In this document: positions 16,038 to 25,582 of the stretch, one piece after another | Layout of the letters: every line of letters starts with the position of its first letter | How positions within the stretch are numbered: the stretch's first letter is position 1 | DNA from: Actinotalea endophytica | Lineage (GTDB): Bacteria > Actinomycetota > Actinomycetes > Actinomycetales > Cellulomonadaceae | Length of the DNA: 64,000 nucleotides | Reading direction: 5' to 3' | Assembly (NCBI RefSeq): GCF_025717005.1 | Contig: NZ_JAOVZU010000001.1 | Span: 363,091 to 427,090 of the forward strand | The notes under the pieces: generated by a model | What the model was told of the DNA's origin: nothing | The model's input: only the letters and a program-made list of their open reading frames with translations | The model's database searches: none | Made by a program: the position numbers and the translations under genes

Positions 16038-16817
16038 GTGATCGAGCTTCGTACCCCCTCCGAACTCGAGGCGATGCGACCGGCGGGACGCTTCGTCGCC
16101 GAGGTCGTCACCGCCGTGGCCGAGGCCGCGGACGTCGGTGTGAACCTGCTCGAGCTCGACGCCCTCGCGCACCGGATGATCCGCGAGCGGGGTGCCGAGT
16201 CCTGCTACGTCGACTACCACCCGTCGTTCGGTGCCTCGCCCTTCGGCAAGGTGCTGTGCACCTCGGTCAACGACGCCGTGCTGCACGGGCTGCCGCGTGA
16301 CTACGCCCTCCGGGACGGCGACCTCCTCAGCGTCGACTTCGCCGCGAGCGTCGACGGCTGGGTGGCGGACTCGGCGTACTCGCGCGTCGTCGGTACGGCG
16401 CGCCCGCGGGACCTCGCCCTGATCGCGACGACGCAGCGTGCCCTGGAGGCCGCCATCGCCGTCGCCCGGCCGGGCAACAAGATCGGCGACATCTCCCATG
16501 CGATCGGTGCGGTGGCGCGCGAGGCGGGACTGCGGGTCAACACGGAGTTCGGCGGGCACGGCGTCGGCCGCACCATGCACGGCGACCCGCACGTCCCGAA
16601 CGACGGCCGCCCGGGGCGCGGCTACCCCCTCAGGCCCGGCCTCGTCATCGCGATCGAGCCGTGGTTCCTGCAGACGACCGACCGGATCTTCACGGACCCG
16701 GACGGCTGGACCCTGCGCAGCGCGGACGGCTCGCGCGGTGCCCACATGGAGCACACGATCGCGATCACCGAGAGCGGACCGCTCGTCCTGACGGCCCGCG
16801 ACCGCGATCCGGTCTGA
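16038..16817 (+). CDS. map: Methionine aminopeptidase, type I
   Basis: Removes N-terminal Met from nascent proteins. The 259-residue M24 fold shows the five metal ligands in order: Asp in SVDFAASVDGWVADSAYS (two Asp), His in GGHGVGRTMHGDPHVPN, Glu in VIAIEPWF and Glu in HMEHTIAIT. The substrate-pocket segment CTSVNDAVLHGLP is intact. The GTG start is set by the leaderless -10 box. No N-terminal SH3-binding extension is present. Confidence 0.95.
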   Translation: MIELRTPSELEAMRPAGRFVAEVVTAVAEAADVGVNLLELDALAHRMIRERGAESCYVDYHPSFGASPFGKVLCTSVNDAVLHGLPRDYALRDGDLLSVDFAASVDGWVADSAYSRVVGTARPRDLALIATTQRALEAAIAVARPGNKIGDISHAIGAVAREAGLRVNTEFGGHGVGRTMHGDPHVPNDGRPGRGYPLRPGLVIAIEPWFLQTTDRIFTDPDGWTLRSADGSRGAHMEHTIAITESGPLVLTARDRDPV

Positions 16818-16822
16818 TCGGC

Positions 16823-16951
16823 TCAGTCCTCGTCGTCGGGGTCCGGCCCGGCGCGCCGGGTGTCCCGCCGGAGCACCAGGATCGCGGTGATCAGACCGCC
16901 CCAGATCACCGAGGCGCTGAGCACCAGGAACGTCACGGCCGTGGCGGTCAT
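16823..16951 (-). CDS. metS: MetS-type small subunit of the sodium-dependent transporter
   Basis: A 42-residue single-helix membrane peptide (about residues 5-27 hydrophobic, IWGGLITAILVL, then a charged tail) that overlaps the 3' end of the transporter gene by ATGA. In Corynebacterium glutamicum a peptide of this kind, MetS, is needed with MetP for methionine and alanine uptake. It matches that family in size, composition and position. Confidence 0.85.
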   Translation of the reverse strand: MTATAVTFLVLSASVIWGGLITAILVLRRDTRRAGPDPDDED

Positions 16952-18483
16952 CGCCGCCCCCTTCCGCCGAGCCCGGGCAACGCGTCCGGGACGAAGTCGT
17001 CGACCGCGCTGCGCCACGGGACCAGCGTCATCCCGATCGCCACCACGAGCACGAAGCCGAGCGACCCCCAGCCGAACAGCCCGAGGATCCACGCCGGGTA
17101 GTCCTCGTACGGCGTGACCGCGAGCGACACGGCGCCGCGCACCAGGATGTAGCCGAGCACCAGCGGCACGACGATGCCGACCAGGAACCGCCACCACGTG
17201 CCCATCGAGAGCCCGGGCCGGTTGTTCAGGTGGGCCTGCAGCTCGCGCAGGCGCCGCAGCGCGAACCCGACGAGCAGCGTGCTCAGGACCGCGGAGCCGA
17301 CCACGCCGAGGTCGTTGATGAACTTGTCCACCGTGTCCAGGACGTACAGACCGGTGGTCGTGGAGAACAGCACGATCGAGATCACCGCGGCGACGGTGCC
17401 GATCCGCGCGGCGGCCTGCCGCGGGCTCCAGCCGAGCTTCTCCTGGAACGCCGCCGAGACCACCTGCAGGATCGACAGCAGCGAGGTCAGGCCGGCGAGC
17501 GTCAGCGACGCGAAGAACAGCACACCGAACACCGGCCCACCCGGCATCAGCGACAGGATCTGCGGGAACGCGATGAACGCCAGCCCGAGCCCCTGGATCG
17601 TGGTGAGGTCGCCGACCGCGACGCCCTGCTGCCCGGCGATGAAGCCCAGCGCGCTGAACACCCCGATCCCGGCGAGCAGCTCGAACGAGGAGTTCGCGAA
17701 GCCGACCACCAGGCCCGTCGAGGTGAGCAGGGCGCGCCGGCGCAGGTACGACGAGTACGTGATCATGATGCCGAACGCGATCGACAGCGAGAAGAAGATC
17801 TGCCCGTACGCCGCGATCCACACCTGGGGGTCGCGCAGGGCCACCCAGTCGGGTGTGAAGAACGCGTTCAGGCCGTCAGTAGCGCCTGGCAGCGTGACCG
17901 CTCGGATCACGATCACCAGGAACATCACGACGAGCAGCGGGATGAACACGACGTTCGCCCGCTCGACCCCGCGCTGCACGCCGAGCGACAGGATCACGAC
18001 CGCGACGACCCACACGAGCACCAACGGGATGAGCACGGACGGCACGACGGTGGCGGACGGTGTCGATGGGTCACCGGCCTGCAGGTAGTCGACGGCGAAG
18101 AACCCGGCGGGGTCCTCACCCCAGGCCTGGGTGGCGGCGAACACCGTGTAGCTCGCGGACCAGGCGATCACGACCGTGTAGTAGAGGATGATCACCCAGG
18201 ACACACCGACCTGGAACCAGCCGAGCGTCTCGGCGCGCCGGGACATCCGGCGGAACGACGTCGGGGCCGACCCACGGAACCGGTGGCCGATCGAGTAGTC
18301 GAGCAGCAGGATCGGGATCCCGGCCGTGAGCAGCGCGACCAGGTAGGGGATGAGGAACGCACCGCCGCCGTTGTCGTAGGCGACGCCGGGGAAGCGCCAG
18401 ATGTTGCCGAGGCCCACGGCGGACCCGACCGCGGCCAGGATGAAGCCCACCTGGCTGGACCACTGCTCGCGGGGTCGTGTCAC
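16948..18483 (-). CDS. metP: NSS-family sodium-dependent transporter, MetP-like
   Basis: A 511-residue neurotransmitter:sodium symporter with about 12 helices. The first helix carries the Na+ site GSAVGLGNIWRFPGVAYDNGG, typical of LeuT-fold transporters. Next to the MetS-type peptide, the likely substrates are methionine and alanine. The GTG at 18483 places the start six residues before the conserved SSQVGFILAAVGS. Divergent from the TelA gene. Confidence 0.88.
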   Translation of the reverse strand: MTRPREQWSSQVGFILAAVGSAVGLGNIWRFPGVAYDNGGGAFLIPYLVALLTAGIPILLLDYSIGHRFRGSAPTSFRRMSRRAETLGWFQVGVSWVIILYYTVVIAWSASYTVFAATQAWGEDPAGFFAVDYLQAGDPSTPSATVVPSVLIPLVLVWVVAVVILSLGVQRGVERANVVFIPLLVVMFLVIVIRAVTLPGATDGLNAFFTPDWVALRDPQVWIAAYGQIFFSLSIAFGIMITYSSYLRRRALLTSTGLVVGFANSSFELLAGIGVFSALGFIAGQQGVAVGDLTTIQGLGLAFIAFPQILSLMPGGPVFGVLFFASLTLAGLTSLLSILQVVSAAFQEKLGWSPRQAAARIGTVAAVISIVLFSTTTGLYVLDTVDKFINDLGVVGSAVLSTLLVGFALRRLRELQAHLNNRPGLSMGTWWRFLVGIVVPLVLGYILVRGAVSLAVTPYEDYPAWILGLFGWGSLGFVLVVAIGMTLVPWRSAVDDFVPDALPGLGGRGRR

Positions 18484-18683
18484 TGTCCGTCCTCGTGCCT
18501 CGTCGTTCGCCCGTTCGGAGCGGCCAAGTCTCCCGGACGGACAGCTGTCGCGGCACCACCGTGTTGCGACGTGGGACTTCGGGGGCCGGTCCCGCCCGCG
18601 CGCGGGGCCGTTCGCGTATGTTGACGGCTGTCCCGAGGTGTCCCCTGTCGCCGGGACGAGAGGGTCGAGGAGGACGGACCGCC

Positions 18684-19922
18684 ATGACCGACGCCGCTGC
18701 CGAACCTGCACCGCTGCGCCCACCCGTGCCGGACGACGAGCCGGTGCTCGCGCTGAGCGCACCGCCACCCGTCCAGAAGGTCGCGGAGACGGCGGCGCCC
18801 AAGATGGCCCCTGCGGTCGATCCCGCCGCCCTGCCGGGCCTGGACGCCAAGGTCGAGGCGTACCTCGGCTCGCTGCTGGCCGCCGACCCCCGCTCGCCGG
18901 AGTTCGGCTCCAAGGCGGCCGACGTGCGGTCGATGGGCGACGACGACATCCGCCGCGCTGCCGAGACGTCGAACCGGCTGCTCAAGACCCCGGTCCGGGC
19001 GATCCGCGAGGGCGGCCTGGCCTCGGGCTCGCAGGTGGGTCAGACGCTCGTCGAGCTGCGCCGCACGGTCGAGGACCTCGACCCGGCCGGCGCGCAGGGC
19101 TCGCGCAAGTTCCTCGGGATCCTGCCGTTCGGCGACAAGATCACCGACTACTTCCGCAAGTACCAGAGCGCGCAGTCGCACCTGGACGCGATCCTGCACG
19201 CCCTGCGCGACGGGCAGGACGAGCTGCGCAAGGACAACGCGGCCCTCAACCTGGAGAAGACCGAGCTGTGGGAGGCGATGACCCGCCTCAACCAGTACGT
19301 CTACATCGCCGAGCGGCTGGACGCCCAGCTCGCGGCCCGGGTCTCCGAGCTCTCGGTGACCGAGACCGAGCACGCCCAGGCGCTGCGCGACGACGTCCTC
19401 TTCTACGTCCGCCAGAAGCACCAGGACCTGCTCACCCAGCTCGCCGTCTCGATCCAGAGCTACCTGGCCATCGACGTGGTGATCAAGAACAACCTCGAGC
19501 TGGTCAAGGGCGTCGACCGCGCGTCCACCACGACGGTCTCGGCCCTGCGCACGGCGGTGATCGTGGCGCAGGCGCTCGGCAACCAGAAGCTCGTGCTCGA
19601 CCAGGTCACCGCGCTGAACACCACCACCTCGGGGCTGATCGAGCGCACCTCGGAGATGCTCAAGGACAACTCCGTGGCGATCCAGCAGCAGGCCGCGTCG
19701 GCCACCATCGGCCTGCCGCAGCTGCAGGCCGCGTTCGCGAACATCTACGACACGATGGACGCGATCGACTCGTTCAAGGCCGAGGCGCTGGACTCGATGG
19801 CCGCGACGATCGGCGTGCTGGAGACCGAGGTGGGCAAGTCCCAGCAGTACCTCGACCGCGTGCGCCGGCAGGACGAACGGGTCGCGACGGGGTCGCTGGA
19901 CCTCGGGCCGTCCGCGGGATGA
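18684..19922 (+). CDS. TelA family (toxic anion resistance) protein
   Basis: A 412-residue, helix-rich cytoplasmic protein with the TelA signature: KFLGILPFGDKITDYFRKYQ near residue 145, followed by long coiled-coil-like segments (LRKDNAALNLEKTELWEAM; SIQSYLAIDVVIKNNLELVK). Its first 60 residues are Pro/Ala-rich. TelA proteins are linked to tellurite and peptide-stress responses but their activity is unknown. An AGGAGGA site precedes the ATG; a possible -10 TATGTT is at 18617-18622. First gene of the ten-gene kinase operon. Confidence 0.9.
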   Translation: MTDAAAEPAPLRPPVPDDEPVLALSAPPPVQKVAETAAPKMAPAVDPAALPGLDAKVEAYLGSLLAADPRSPEFGSKAADVRSMGDDDIRRAAETSNRLLKTPVRAIREGGLASGSQVGQTLVELRRTVEDLDPAGAQGSRKFLGILPFGDKITDYFRKYQSAQSHLDAILHALRDGQDELRKDNAALNLEKTELWEAMTRLNQYVYIAERLDAQLAARVSELSVTETEHAQALRDDVLFYVRQKHQDLLTQLAVSIQSYLAIDVVIKNNLELVKGVDRASTTTVSALRTAVIVAQALGNQKLVLDQVTALNTTTSGLIERTSEMLKDNSVAIQQQAASATIGLPQLQAAFANIYDTMDAIDSFKAEALDSMAATIGVLETEVGKSQQYLDRVRRQDERVATGSLDLGPSAG

Positions 19923-19946
19923 CCCGGCCGACCGAGGGAGGCGTGC

Positions 19947-20651
19947 GTGGCGTCCGTCGGTGAGCTGCTCGGGCGGCTGCTCGGGCGCCGCGACGACGAC
20001 TCCGACCGGCTGGTCCTGCCGCCGGTGCCGACCGCGGCGGAGCTCGTCGCCGAGCTCGACCGGGTCGAGGAGATGGCCGCCGATGCGGCCGTCCCGTCGC
20101 CGGTCGAGTCGCGGGTGCGCCGGGTGACCGCCGTGGTGCGGGACGCGATCGCCCGCCTGGACCGGATGGGCAGCGGCAGCGAGCACGCCTACCTGGTGAT
20201 GGCGACCGCGACGGACTACCTGCCGGACGCGGTCGGGGCCTACCTGCGGCTGCCGCGGGACTGGGCCAACAGCCGCCCGGTCGACGGCGGGCGCACCTCG
20301 CTCATGGTGCTCGTCGACCAGCTGGACCTCCTGGCCCGCACGATGGGCGGGGTGCTCGACGCCGTGAACCGGCGTGACGCCGCAGCGCTCGTCGCGCACG
20401 GGCGGTTCCTCGCCGAGCGGTTCGGGACCGCGGGCGGCCGGCTGTCGCTCGACGCGGTGGCGCCCGGCGCGGGTCCGGCGCCCGGCGCGGGGCCGGTCGC
20501 GCCGGCAGCCCTGGGCGCTCCCGGTGCCACGGCAGGCCCGGACGTGACCGCCCCCGGTGGGCCGGCGCCCGCACCCGGTGCGGACCCTGCGGGATCGCCT
20601 GCACCGGCCGCCGAGCCCGACCAGCGGCTGCAGCCCCCGGAGCCGGTATGA
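19947..20651 (+). CDS. Hypothetical helical protein of the TelA-PknG operon
   Basis: A 234-residue soluble protein, not assigned to a family with confidence. Residues about 1-160 are helical ([35 protein letters not shown]), resembling the small helical partners often encoded after TelA genes. The remainder is a Pro/Gly/Ala-rich tail with repeated [13 protein letters not shown] units, likely disordered. GTG start 24 bases after the TelA stop; its end overlaps the ATPase gene by ATGA. Confidence 0.7.
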   Translation: MASVGELLGRLLGRRDDDSDRLVLPPVPTAAELVAELDRVEEMAADAAVPSPVESRVRRVTAVVRDAIARLDRMGSGSEHAYLVMATATDYLPDAVGAYLRLPRDWANSRPVDGGRTSLMVLVDQLDLLARTMGGVLDAVNRRDAAALVAHGRFLAERFGTAGGRLSLDAVAPGAGPAPGAGPVAPAALGAPGATAGPDVTAPGGPAPAPGADPAGSPAPAAEPDQRLQPPEPV

Positions 20652-22201
20652 CGCTCACCGAGGCGCTGGACGCGCTCGCCGACGTCGCGGTGCGGGCCGG
20701 GCTGCGTGCCGACGACGCCCGCGACGAAGGCGCGCGGCTGTCTGCTGCACTCGCGGAGTCGGCGCCCGGGGCAGCGGCCGACTGGGCCGCCGCGACCGGT
20801 GTCGAGTCGTCGGTCGCCGACGCGTTCTTCGACGCGGCCTCGCGTGGCCGACGCTGGCGGTCGGCGCCCACCCGACTGCTCGGCGAGCTGGTCGCGACCC
20901 GGTCCGCGCACGCCGACGCCTATGCCACCGCGCTCGCCGAGATCGCCTCGGCCGCGTGCGAGCTGGGCGAGCCGACGCTCCGGGTGGTCGGCAACGCCTC
21001 GGTCGCCGCGGCGGCACAGCTCGCGGCGGTCGGTCGCGGGCGGCCCGCCGGACGGCACGCGGGCGGTCCGGACGGCGGCTCGGCGTGGCCGGACGTGGCA
21101 GGTGCGGATCCTGCGTCGCCCGCAGCCCCGCCGGCCGGGCCGGAGCCCGTGCGAGTCGCGGGATCCGACGCCGAGCGTGCTCGGGGAGCCGTGTCCGATC
21201 GGGGAGCCGTGCCCGTACCGGAGTCCGGACCCGCACCGGAGTCCGAGCCCGCGCCCGAGACCCGGCCGAGCGTCGAGGAGCTGCTCGCCGAGCTGGACGG
21301 CCTGATCGGCCTGGGCACCGTCAAGCGCGAGGTGCACCGGCAGGCGGCCGTGCTGCGGGTCGCGCAGCTGCGCGCTGAGCAGGGGCTCCGGACCACGACG
21401 ATCAGCCGTCACCTCGTCTTCACCGGGAACCCGGGGACCGGCAAGACCACCGTCGCCCGCCTGGTCAGCGGCATCTACGCGGCGCTCGGGGCGCTCGAGA
21501 AGGGGCACCTGGTCGAGGTCGACCGGTCCGACCTCGTCGCCGGGTACCTCGGCCAGACCGCGATGAAGACCGCGGAGGTCGTCGGGACCGCGATCGACGG
21601 CGTCCTGTTCATCGACGAGGCGTACTCGCTGGTCGGGGACCAGTACGGCGACGAGGCGATCGACACCCTGGTCAAGGCGATGGAGGACCACCGCGACGAC
21701 CTCGTGGTGATCGTCGCCGGGTACCCGGGACCGATGGCCGAGCTGATCGACTCCAACCCGGGTCTGGCCAGCCGGTTCCGCACCACGATCGAGTTCGACG
21801 ACTACGACGACGACGAGCTCGTGCAGATCTTCGGCCGACTGGCGGAGCAGGCCGACTTCGAGCCGACGGACGCCGCGCTGGCGGGCTTCCGCGAGGAGCT
21901 GGCGGGGACGCCGCGCGACGAGGCGTTCGGCAACGCGCGGTTCGCGCGCAACGTGCTGGAGGCGGCGATCGGGCGGCACGCGTGGCGGTTGCGGGACGTC
22001 GCCGCCCCGACGCTGGAGCAGCTCCGGCTGCTCGAGCCGGACGACCTCGCCGACGACGCAGATGACGATGTCGAGGACCGTGCCGCCGACCGGGTCGAGG
22101 ACCCCGCCGCCGACCGTGTCGAGGACCCCTCCGACGACCCGGCCGACGAACCGGAGGTCACCGCCCCGGCGGAGCCGACAGGGCAGGATGGGGTGCTGTG
22201 A
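20648..22201 (+). CDS. CbxX/CfqX-type AAA+ ATPase
   Basis: A 517-residue protein. Residues 1-120 are helical, followed by a Pro-rich linker, then an AAA+ module from about 215: [15 protein letters not shown], Walker [10 protein letters not shown], Walker [12 protein letters not shown], and sensor region [10 protein letters not shown] with an Arg finger in LASRF. This resembles CbbX and the EccA chaperones of type VII secretion. A highly acidic tail with [14 protein letters not shown] repeats follows. Role inferred: remodelling or chaperoning of a partner in this signalling complex. Overlaps both neighbours by 4 bases. Confidence 0.88.
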   Translation: MTLTEALDALADVAVRAGLRADDARDEGARLSAALAESAPGAAADWAAATGVESSVADAFFDAASRGRRWRSAPTRLLGELVATRSAHADAYATALAEIASAACELGEPTLRVVGNASVAAAAQLAAVGRGRPAGRHAGGPDGGSAWPDVAGADPASPAAPPAGPEPVRVAGSDAERARGAVSDRGAVPVPESGPAPESEPAPETRPSVEELLAELDGLIGLGTVKREVHRQAAVLRVAQLRAEQGLRTTTISRHLVFTGNPGTGKTTVARLVSGIYAALGALEKGHLVEVDRSDLVAGYLGQTAMKTAEVVGTAIDGVLFIDEAYSLVGDQYGDEAIDTLVKAMEDHRDDLVVIVAGYPGPMAELIDSNPGLASRFRTTIEFDDYDDDELVQIFGRLAEQADFEPTDAALAGFREELAGTPRDEAFGNARFARNVLEAAIGRHAWRLRDVAAPTLEQLRLLEPDDLADDADDDVEDRAADRVEDPAADRVEDPSDDPADEPEVTAPAEPTGQDGVL

Positions 22202-23502
22202 CCACGCCGCCGCCACCTCCCGCGCCGGTCGTCGTGCCGCGCAGCAGCAGCGCACCGCCGCCCCCACCGGACCCTGCCCCGCGCCGGCGCAGCACCCCGG
22301 CCACGATGCGGCTGATGGCCATCGGTCTCGCCGTCATCGGGCTGCTGGTCGCGGCCGCGTCGGTGCAGACGTTCGTCGGCGCCGACCGGGCGCTGGCCCG
22401 GGCCGACGCCAACGCCGCCCAGCTGGTCCGGCTCCAGGACGTCCAGACGAGCCTGGTGCGCGCCGACGCCGACGTCACCAACGCGTTCCTGGTCGGCGGG
22501 CTCGAACCCGCCGAGCTGCGGACCGACTACGACGAGGCGATCTCCACGGCCGCGCGCCAGGTCACCTTCGCCGCCGAGGCGCAGCCCGCCGACGCCACGG
22601 TGCTGGCCGACCTGGCCACGCAGATCCAGAGCTACACCGGCACGGTCGAGCTGGCCCGCGCGAACAACCGCCAGGCGCTGCCGGTCGGAGCCCAGTACCT
22701 CAAGAACGCCAGCGCCGGGCTCCGGGCCGACTCGCTGCCCGCGCTCGCGGCGCTGATCGACGCCAACGAGACCCGGGTGGACGTCGAGCTCGGCAACGCG
22801 CGGAACGCGCTGTGGGTCTCGATGGCCGGTGCGCTGGGTCTGCTCGCCCTGGTCGCGGCGATGGTGTGGCTGGCGCGGCGTACGCACCGCTACCTCAACC
22901 TGCCGATGGTGGCCGCCACGACGCTGCTCGCGGTGTACCTCGTGGTCGCGATCACCGCGATGGCCGGGCTCTCGAGCGCTGTGCGGTCCGCCGAGCTCGG
23001 CCCCTACGCGGCAGCCCGCGCGCTGTCCGAGGCGCGCATCGCCGCGTTCGACGCGAAGTCGAACGAGAGCCTCACCCTGATCGCCCGCGGGTCGGGCGCC
23101 GCCTTCGAGGAGGCCTGGCAGACCGCGTCCGGCACGGCGACCGAGCGGTTGGACGAGCAGGCCGCCACGGACTGGACCTACGGCGGGACGGACCCGCGGG
23201 ACGACTGGTCGGCGTACGTCGCGCTGCACGCGGACATCCGGGCCGCCGACGACGGGGGTGACTGGGACCAGGCCGTGGCCCTGGCCACCAGCCGCGAACC
23301 CGGTAGCGCGAACGCCGCGTTCGCGGCGTTCGACGAGACGTCCACCGCAGCGCTCGACCAGGCGGGCGCCGACGTGACCGCAGCGCTCGACCGGCCGCGC
23401 GGCAGCACGATCGTCCTGGCGCTCGCGGGCGCCCTGGTGGGGCTCCTGGTCGCGGCGCTCTCGTGGCGCGGGCTCGGCACCCGGATCGAGGAGTACCGAT
23501 GA
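22198..23502 (+). CDS. glnX: GlnX-like membrane signal transducer
   Basis: A 434-residue protein with a short Pro-rich cytoplasmic start, a membrane helix at about 37-60, an extracellular helical domain to about 200, a hairpin of two helices (about 205-260), a second extracellular domain and a last helix near 402-426. This four-helix layout, its size and its place directly before the binding lipoprotein and PknG match GlnX, which in mycobacteria relays amino-acid binding by GlnH to PknG. No HAMP or kinase motif is present. GTG start overlaps the ATPase stop. Confidence 0.8.
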   Translation: MTTPPPPPAPVVVPRSSSAPPPPPDPAPRRRSTPATMRLMAIGLAVIGLLVAAASVQTFVGADRALARADANAAQLVRLQDVQTSLVRADADVTNAFLVGGLEPAELRTDYDEAISTAARQVTFAAEAQPADATVLADLATQIQSYTGTVELARANNRQALPVGAQYLKNASAGLRADSLPALAALIDANETRVDVELGNARNALWVSMAGALGLLALVAAMVWLARRTHRYLNLPMVAATTLLAVYLVVAITAMAGLSSAVRSAELGPYAAARALSEARIAAFDAKSNESLTLIARGSGAAFEEAWQTASGTATERLDEQAATDWTYGGTDPRDDWSAYVALHADIRAADDGGDWDQAVALATSREPGSANAAFAAFDETSTAALDQAGADVTAALDRPRGSTIVLALAGALVGLLVAALSWRGLGTRIEEYR

Positions 23503-24473
23503 GCCGCCTCGCGGTGCGCGTGCTGCCGATCGCCCTGGTCCTCGCCACGGCCCTGGCCGGTTGCACCGACGCGTACGACGAGACCGTGGTCCCCTCGCCG
23601 TCGCCCAGCGAGTCGGCCACGGCCTCTTCGGGCTCGTCCTCGAGCGCCTCCGAGCCGGTCGCCTGCGAGGACGTCCTGGCCTCGTACGACCCGTTGGACC
23701 CGCTGCCCGGGCCGACCGACCTGCCGGCCGGTTCGACCATGGCGGCGATCCGTGAGCGCGGGCGGCTCATCGTCGGGGTCTCGGCGGACTCGCTGCTGCT
23801 CGGTGCACGCGACCCGATCAGCGGTCAGATCCAGGGCTTCGACATCGACATGGCGAGGCTCGTCGCGGCGGCGATCCTCGGCGACCCGGACGCGATCGAG
23901 CTGCGGGTGATCACCGCGGCCCAGCGCATCCCGGTGCTGGTCGACCACGAGGTCGACCTGGTGGCGCGGAACATGACGATCACGTGCGACCGGTGGGAGC
24001 AGGTCGCCTTCTCCGCCGAGTACTACCGGTCCGGTCAGAAGGTGCTCGTCACGCTGGACTCCACGGCGACGTCGATGGCCGACCTGGACGGGGCCCGGGT
24101 CTGCGCGCCCGCGAGCTCGACCAGCCTCGCCCGGCTCGACGAGTACCCCGACGTGATCCCCGTGGCGGGCACGACGCACACCGACTGCCTGGTGAAGTTC
24201 CAGCAGGGCGAGGTCGACGCCATCACCGGCGACGACACCGTGCTCGCCGGCCTGGCCGCGCAGGACCCGTACGCCAAGGTGATCGGCGACGCGTTCAGCG
24301 ACGAGCCCTACGGTCTCGCGATGGCGCCCGACCAGGTCGACCTGGTGAGCTTCGTCAACGCGGTCCTCGACCAGGCCAAGGCCGACGGCACCTGGATGGC
24401 CTCCTACGACAGGTGGCTCGCGCCGGCCCTCGGACCGATCGACGCCCCGCCGCCGTCGGTCTACGGGCGATGA
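23499..24473 (+). CDS. glnH: GlnH-like amino-acid-binding lipoprotein
   Basis: A 324-residue periplasmic binding protein (family 3) with a lipobox LATALAGC, a Ser-rich spacer, then IRERGRLIVGVSADSLLLG and GFDIDMARLVAAAILG as in glutamate/aspartate-binding proteins. No ABC permease or ATPase gene is adjacent; instead it is translationally coupled to glnX, as in the GlnH-GlnX-PknG sensor pathway where it detects amino acids. Ligand inferred as Glu/Gln/Asp. Confidence 0.88.
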   Translation: MSRLAVRVLPIALVLATALAGCTDAYDETVVPSPSPSESATASSGSSSSASEPVACEDVLASYDPLDPLPGPTDLPAGSTMAAIRERGRLIVGVSADSLLLGARDPISGQIQGFDIDMARLVAAAILGDPDAIELRVITAAQRIPVLVDHEVDLVARNMTITCDRWEQVAFSAEYYRSGQKVLVTLDSTATSMADLDGARVCAPASSTSLARLDEYPDVIPVAGTTHTDCLVKFQQGEVDAITGDDTVLAGLAAQDPYAKVIGDAFSDEPYGLAMAPDQVDLVSFVNAVLDQAKADGTWMASYDRWLAPALGPIDAPPPSVYGR

Positions 24474-25582
24474 TCAGCGCTCCGGCCGCGCCCGGCCGCC
24501 CGGGTGAACCCGTCGAGCCCGGCGCGATGCTCGCGTTCCTGCGGGATCTCGGCTCCTGGCGCGACGGCAGGCGCCACGAGCTCGACGAGCTCGACGACGC
24601 TGCTCTGGCCTCCCCGGACCGGGCCGCGCTGACCGGCGACATGACCTTGGCCATGACGCTGTGGCAGGCGGTCGCGACCCGCGCCGACGAGCTCGAGGAC
24701 GTCTGGGACTCCGGACGGGTGGGGCCGACCGAGCTGCAGCGCCTCTCCGCGATGGTGTGGGGCAGGCTCGGGGACGGCGGCGCCCTGGCCGTGTCGCTGC
24801 CCGAGGCCTGCCGGCTGTCCGACGCGGTCGTCGCCCAGCTGCGTCGGCGGCTCTCGCTGGACCCCGTCGACCATGGGCTCGGCACGCGGCTGCGATCCGT
24901 GCGCGCGGCCCTCGAGCGGATCCGCGACCTGGTGGCCGACGTCCCGCCCGCGGGCCGGGCCGACGCGGTCGGTCGGCTCGACGCGTTGGACCGCCGCGCG
25001 ACGGACCTGGTCGACCGCGCGCGGCGGGGTGCGGACGTCGGCGGCATGGTCGGGCCGCTGGAGACCGATGTCGCGATCGCCGAGCGTGACCTGATCGTCG
25101 CGGCCGCCACGCGTCGGGACGCGGAACGGGACCGGGCACGTGCCGAGGAGCTGCGGAGCCGGTTGGCGGCTCGCGGCGAGGCCGTGGCCGCCGTGGTCGA
25201 CGAGTGCGTCGCGTCGGTCCGGCCCGCGCCGGTGCTCGCGGTGCCGCGGGTCGAGGCCCTCGGCCCGGTCCCGGGCGACCCGGCCGCCGTCGAGGCCTAC
25301 CTCGACCGGCTCGGCGACGTCGCGCGGGCCATGGACGTGGTCGAGCGCGCCTACCGCGAACCGGTCGCCGAGCTGAGCGAGCTGCGCGCCCTGCTGGACG
25401 GCTACCGGGCCAAGGCCGCCGCGACCGGCCTCGACGCGCGGCCCGAGGTGGTCGGCCTGGCCGCGCTCGCCGCCGACGTGGTCGACCAGCGGCCGGCAGA
25501 CCTGGACCGTTCCCGGGCCGCCGTCGCGGCCTACCGGACCTTGCTGGCCCCGCCGCCCGACGCCACCCGAGGAGGACTCTGA
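24470..25582 (+). CDS. Hypothetical helical protein between glnH and pknG
   Basis: A 370-residue soluble, Ala/Asp/Arg-rich and strongly helical protein with long amphipathic stretches (LETDVAIAERDLIVAAATRR; RARAEELRSRLAARGEAV), suggesting coiled coils. No signal peptide, membrane segment or recognised domain. The ATG overlaps the glnH stop and its TGA overlaps the pknG ATG, so it is expressed in step with both. It could bridge the sensor and the kinase; that is inference. Confidence 0.75.
   Translation: MISAPAAPGRPGEPVEPGAMLAFLRDLGSWRDGRRHELDELDDAALASPDRAALTGDMTLAMTLWQAVATRADELEDVWDSGRVGPTELQRLSAMVWGRLGDGGALAVSLPEACRLSDAVVAQLRRRLSLDPVDHGLGTRLRSVRAALERIRDLVADVPPAGRADAVGRLDALDRRATDLVDRARRGADVGGMVGPLETDVAIAERDLIVAAATRRDAERDRARAEELRSRLAARGEAVAAVVDECVASVRPAPVLAVPRVEALGPVPGDPAAVEAYLDRLGDVARAMDVVERAYREPVAELSELRALLDGYRAKAAATGLDARPEVVGLAALAADVVDQRPADLDRSRAAVAAYRTLLAPPPDATRGGL

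Noticed and set aside
23499-24473. The GlnH-like lipoprotein as part of an amino-acid ABC importer
   Set aside because: No permease or ATPase gene is adjacent; it is coupled to GlnX and PknG instead.
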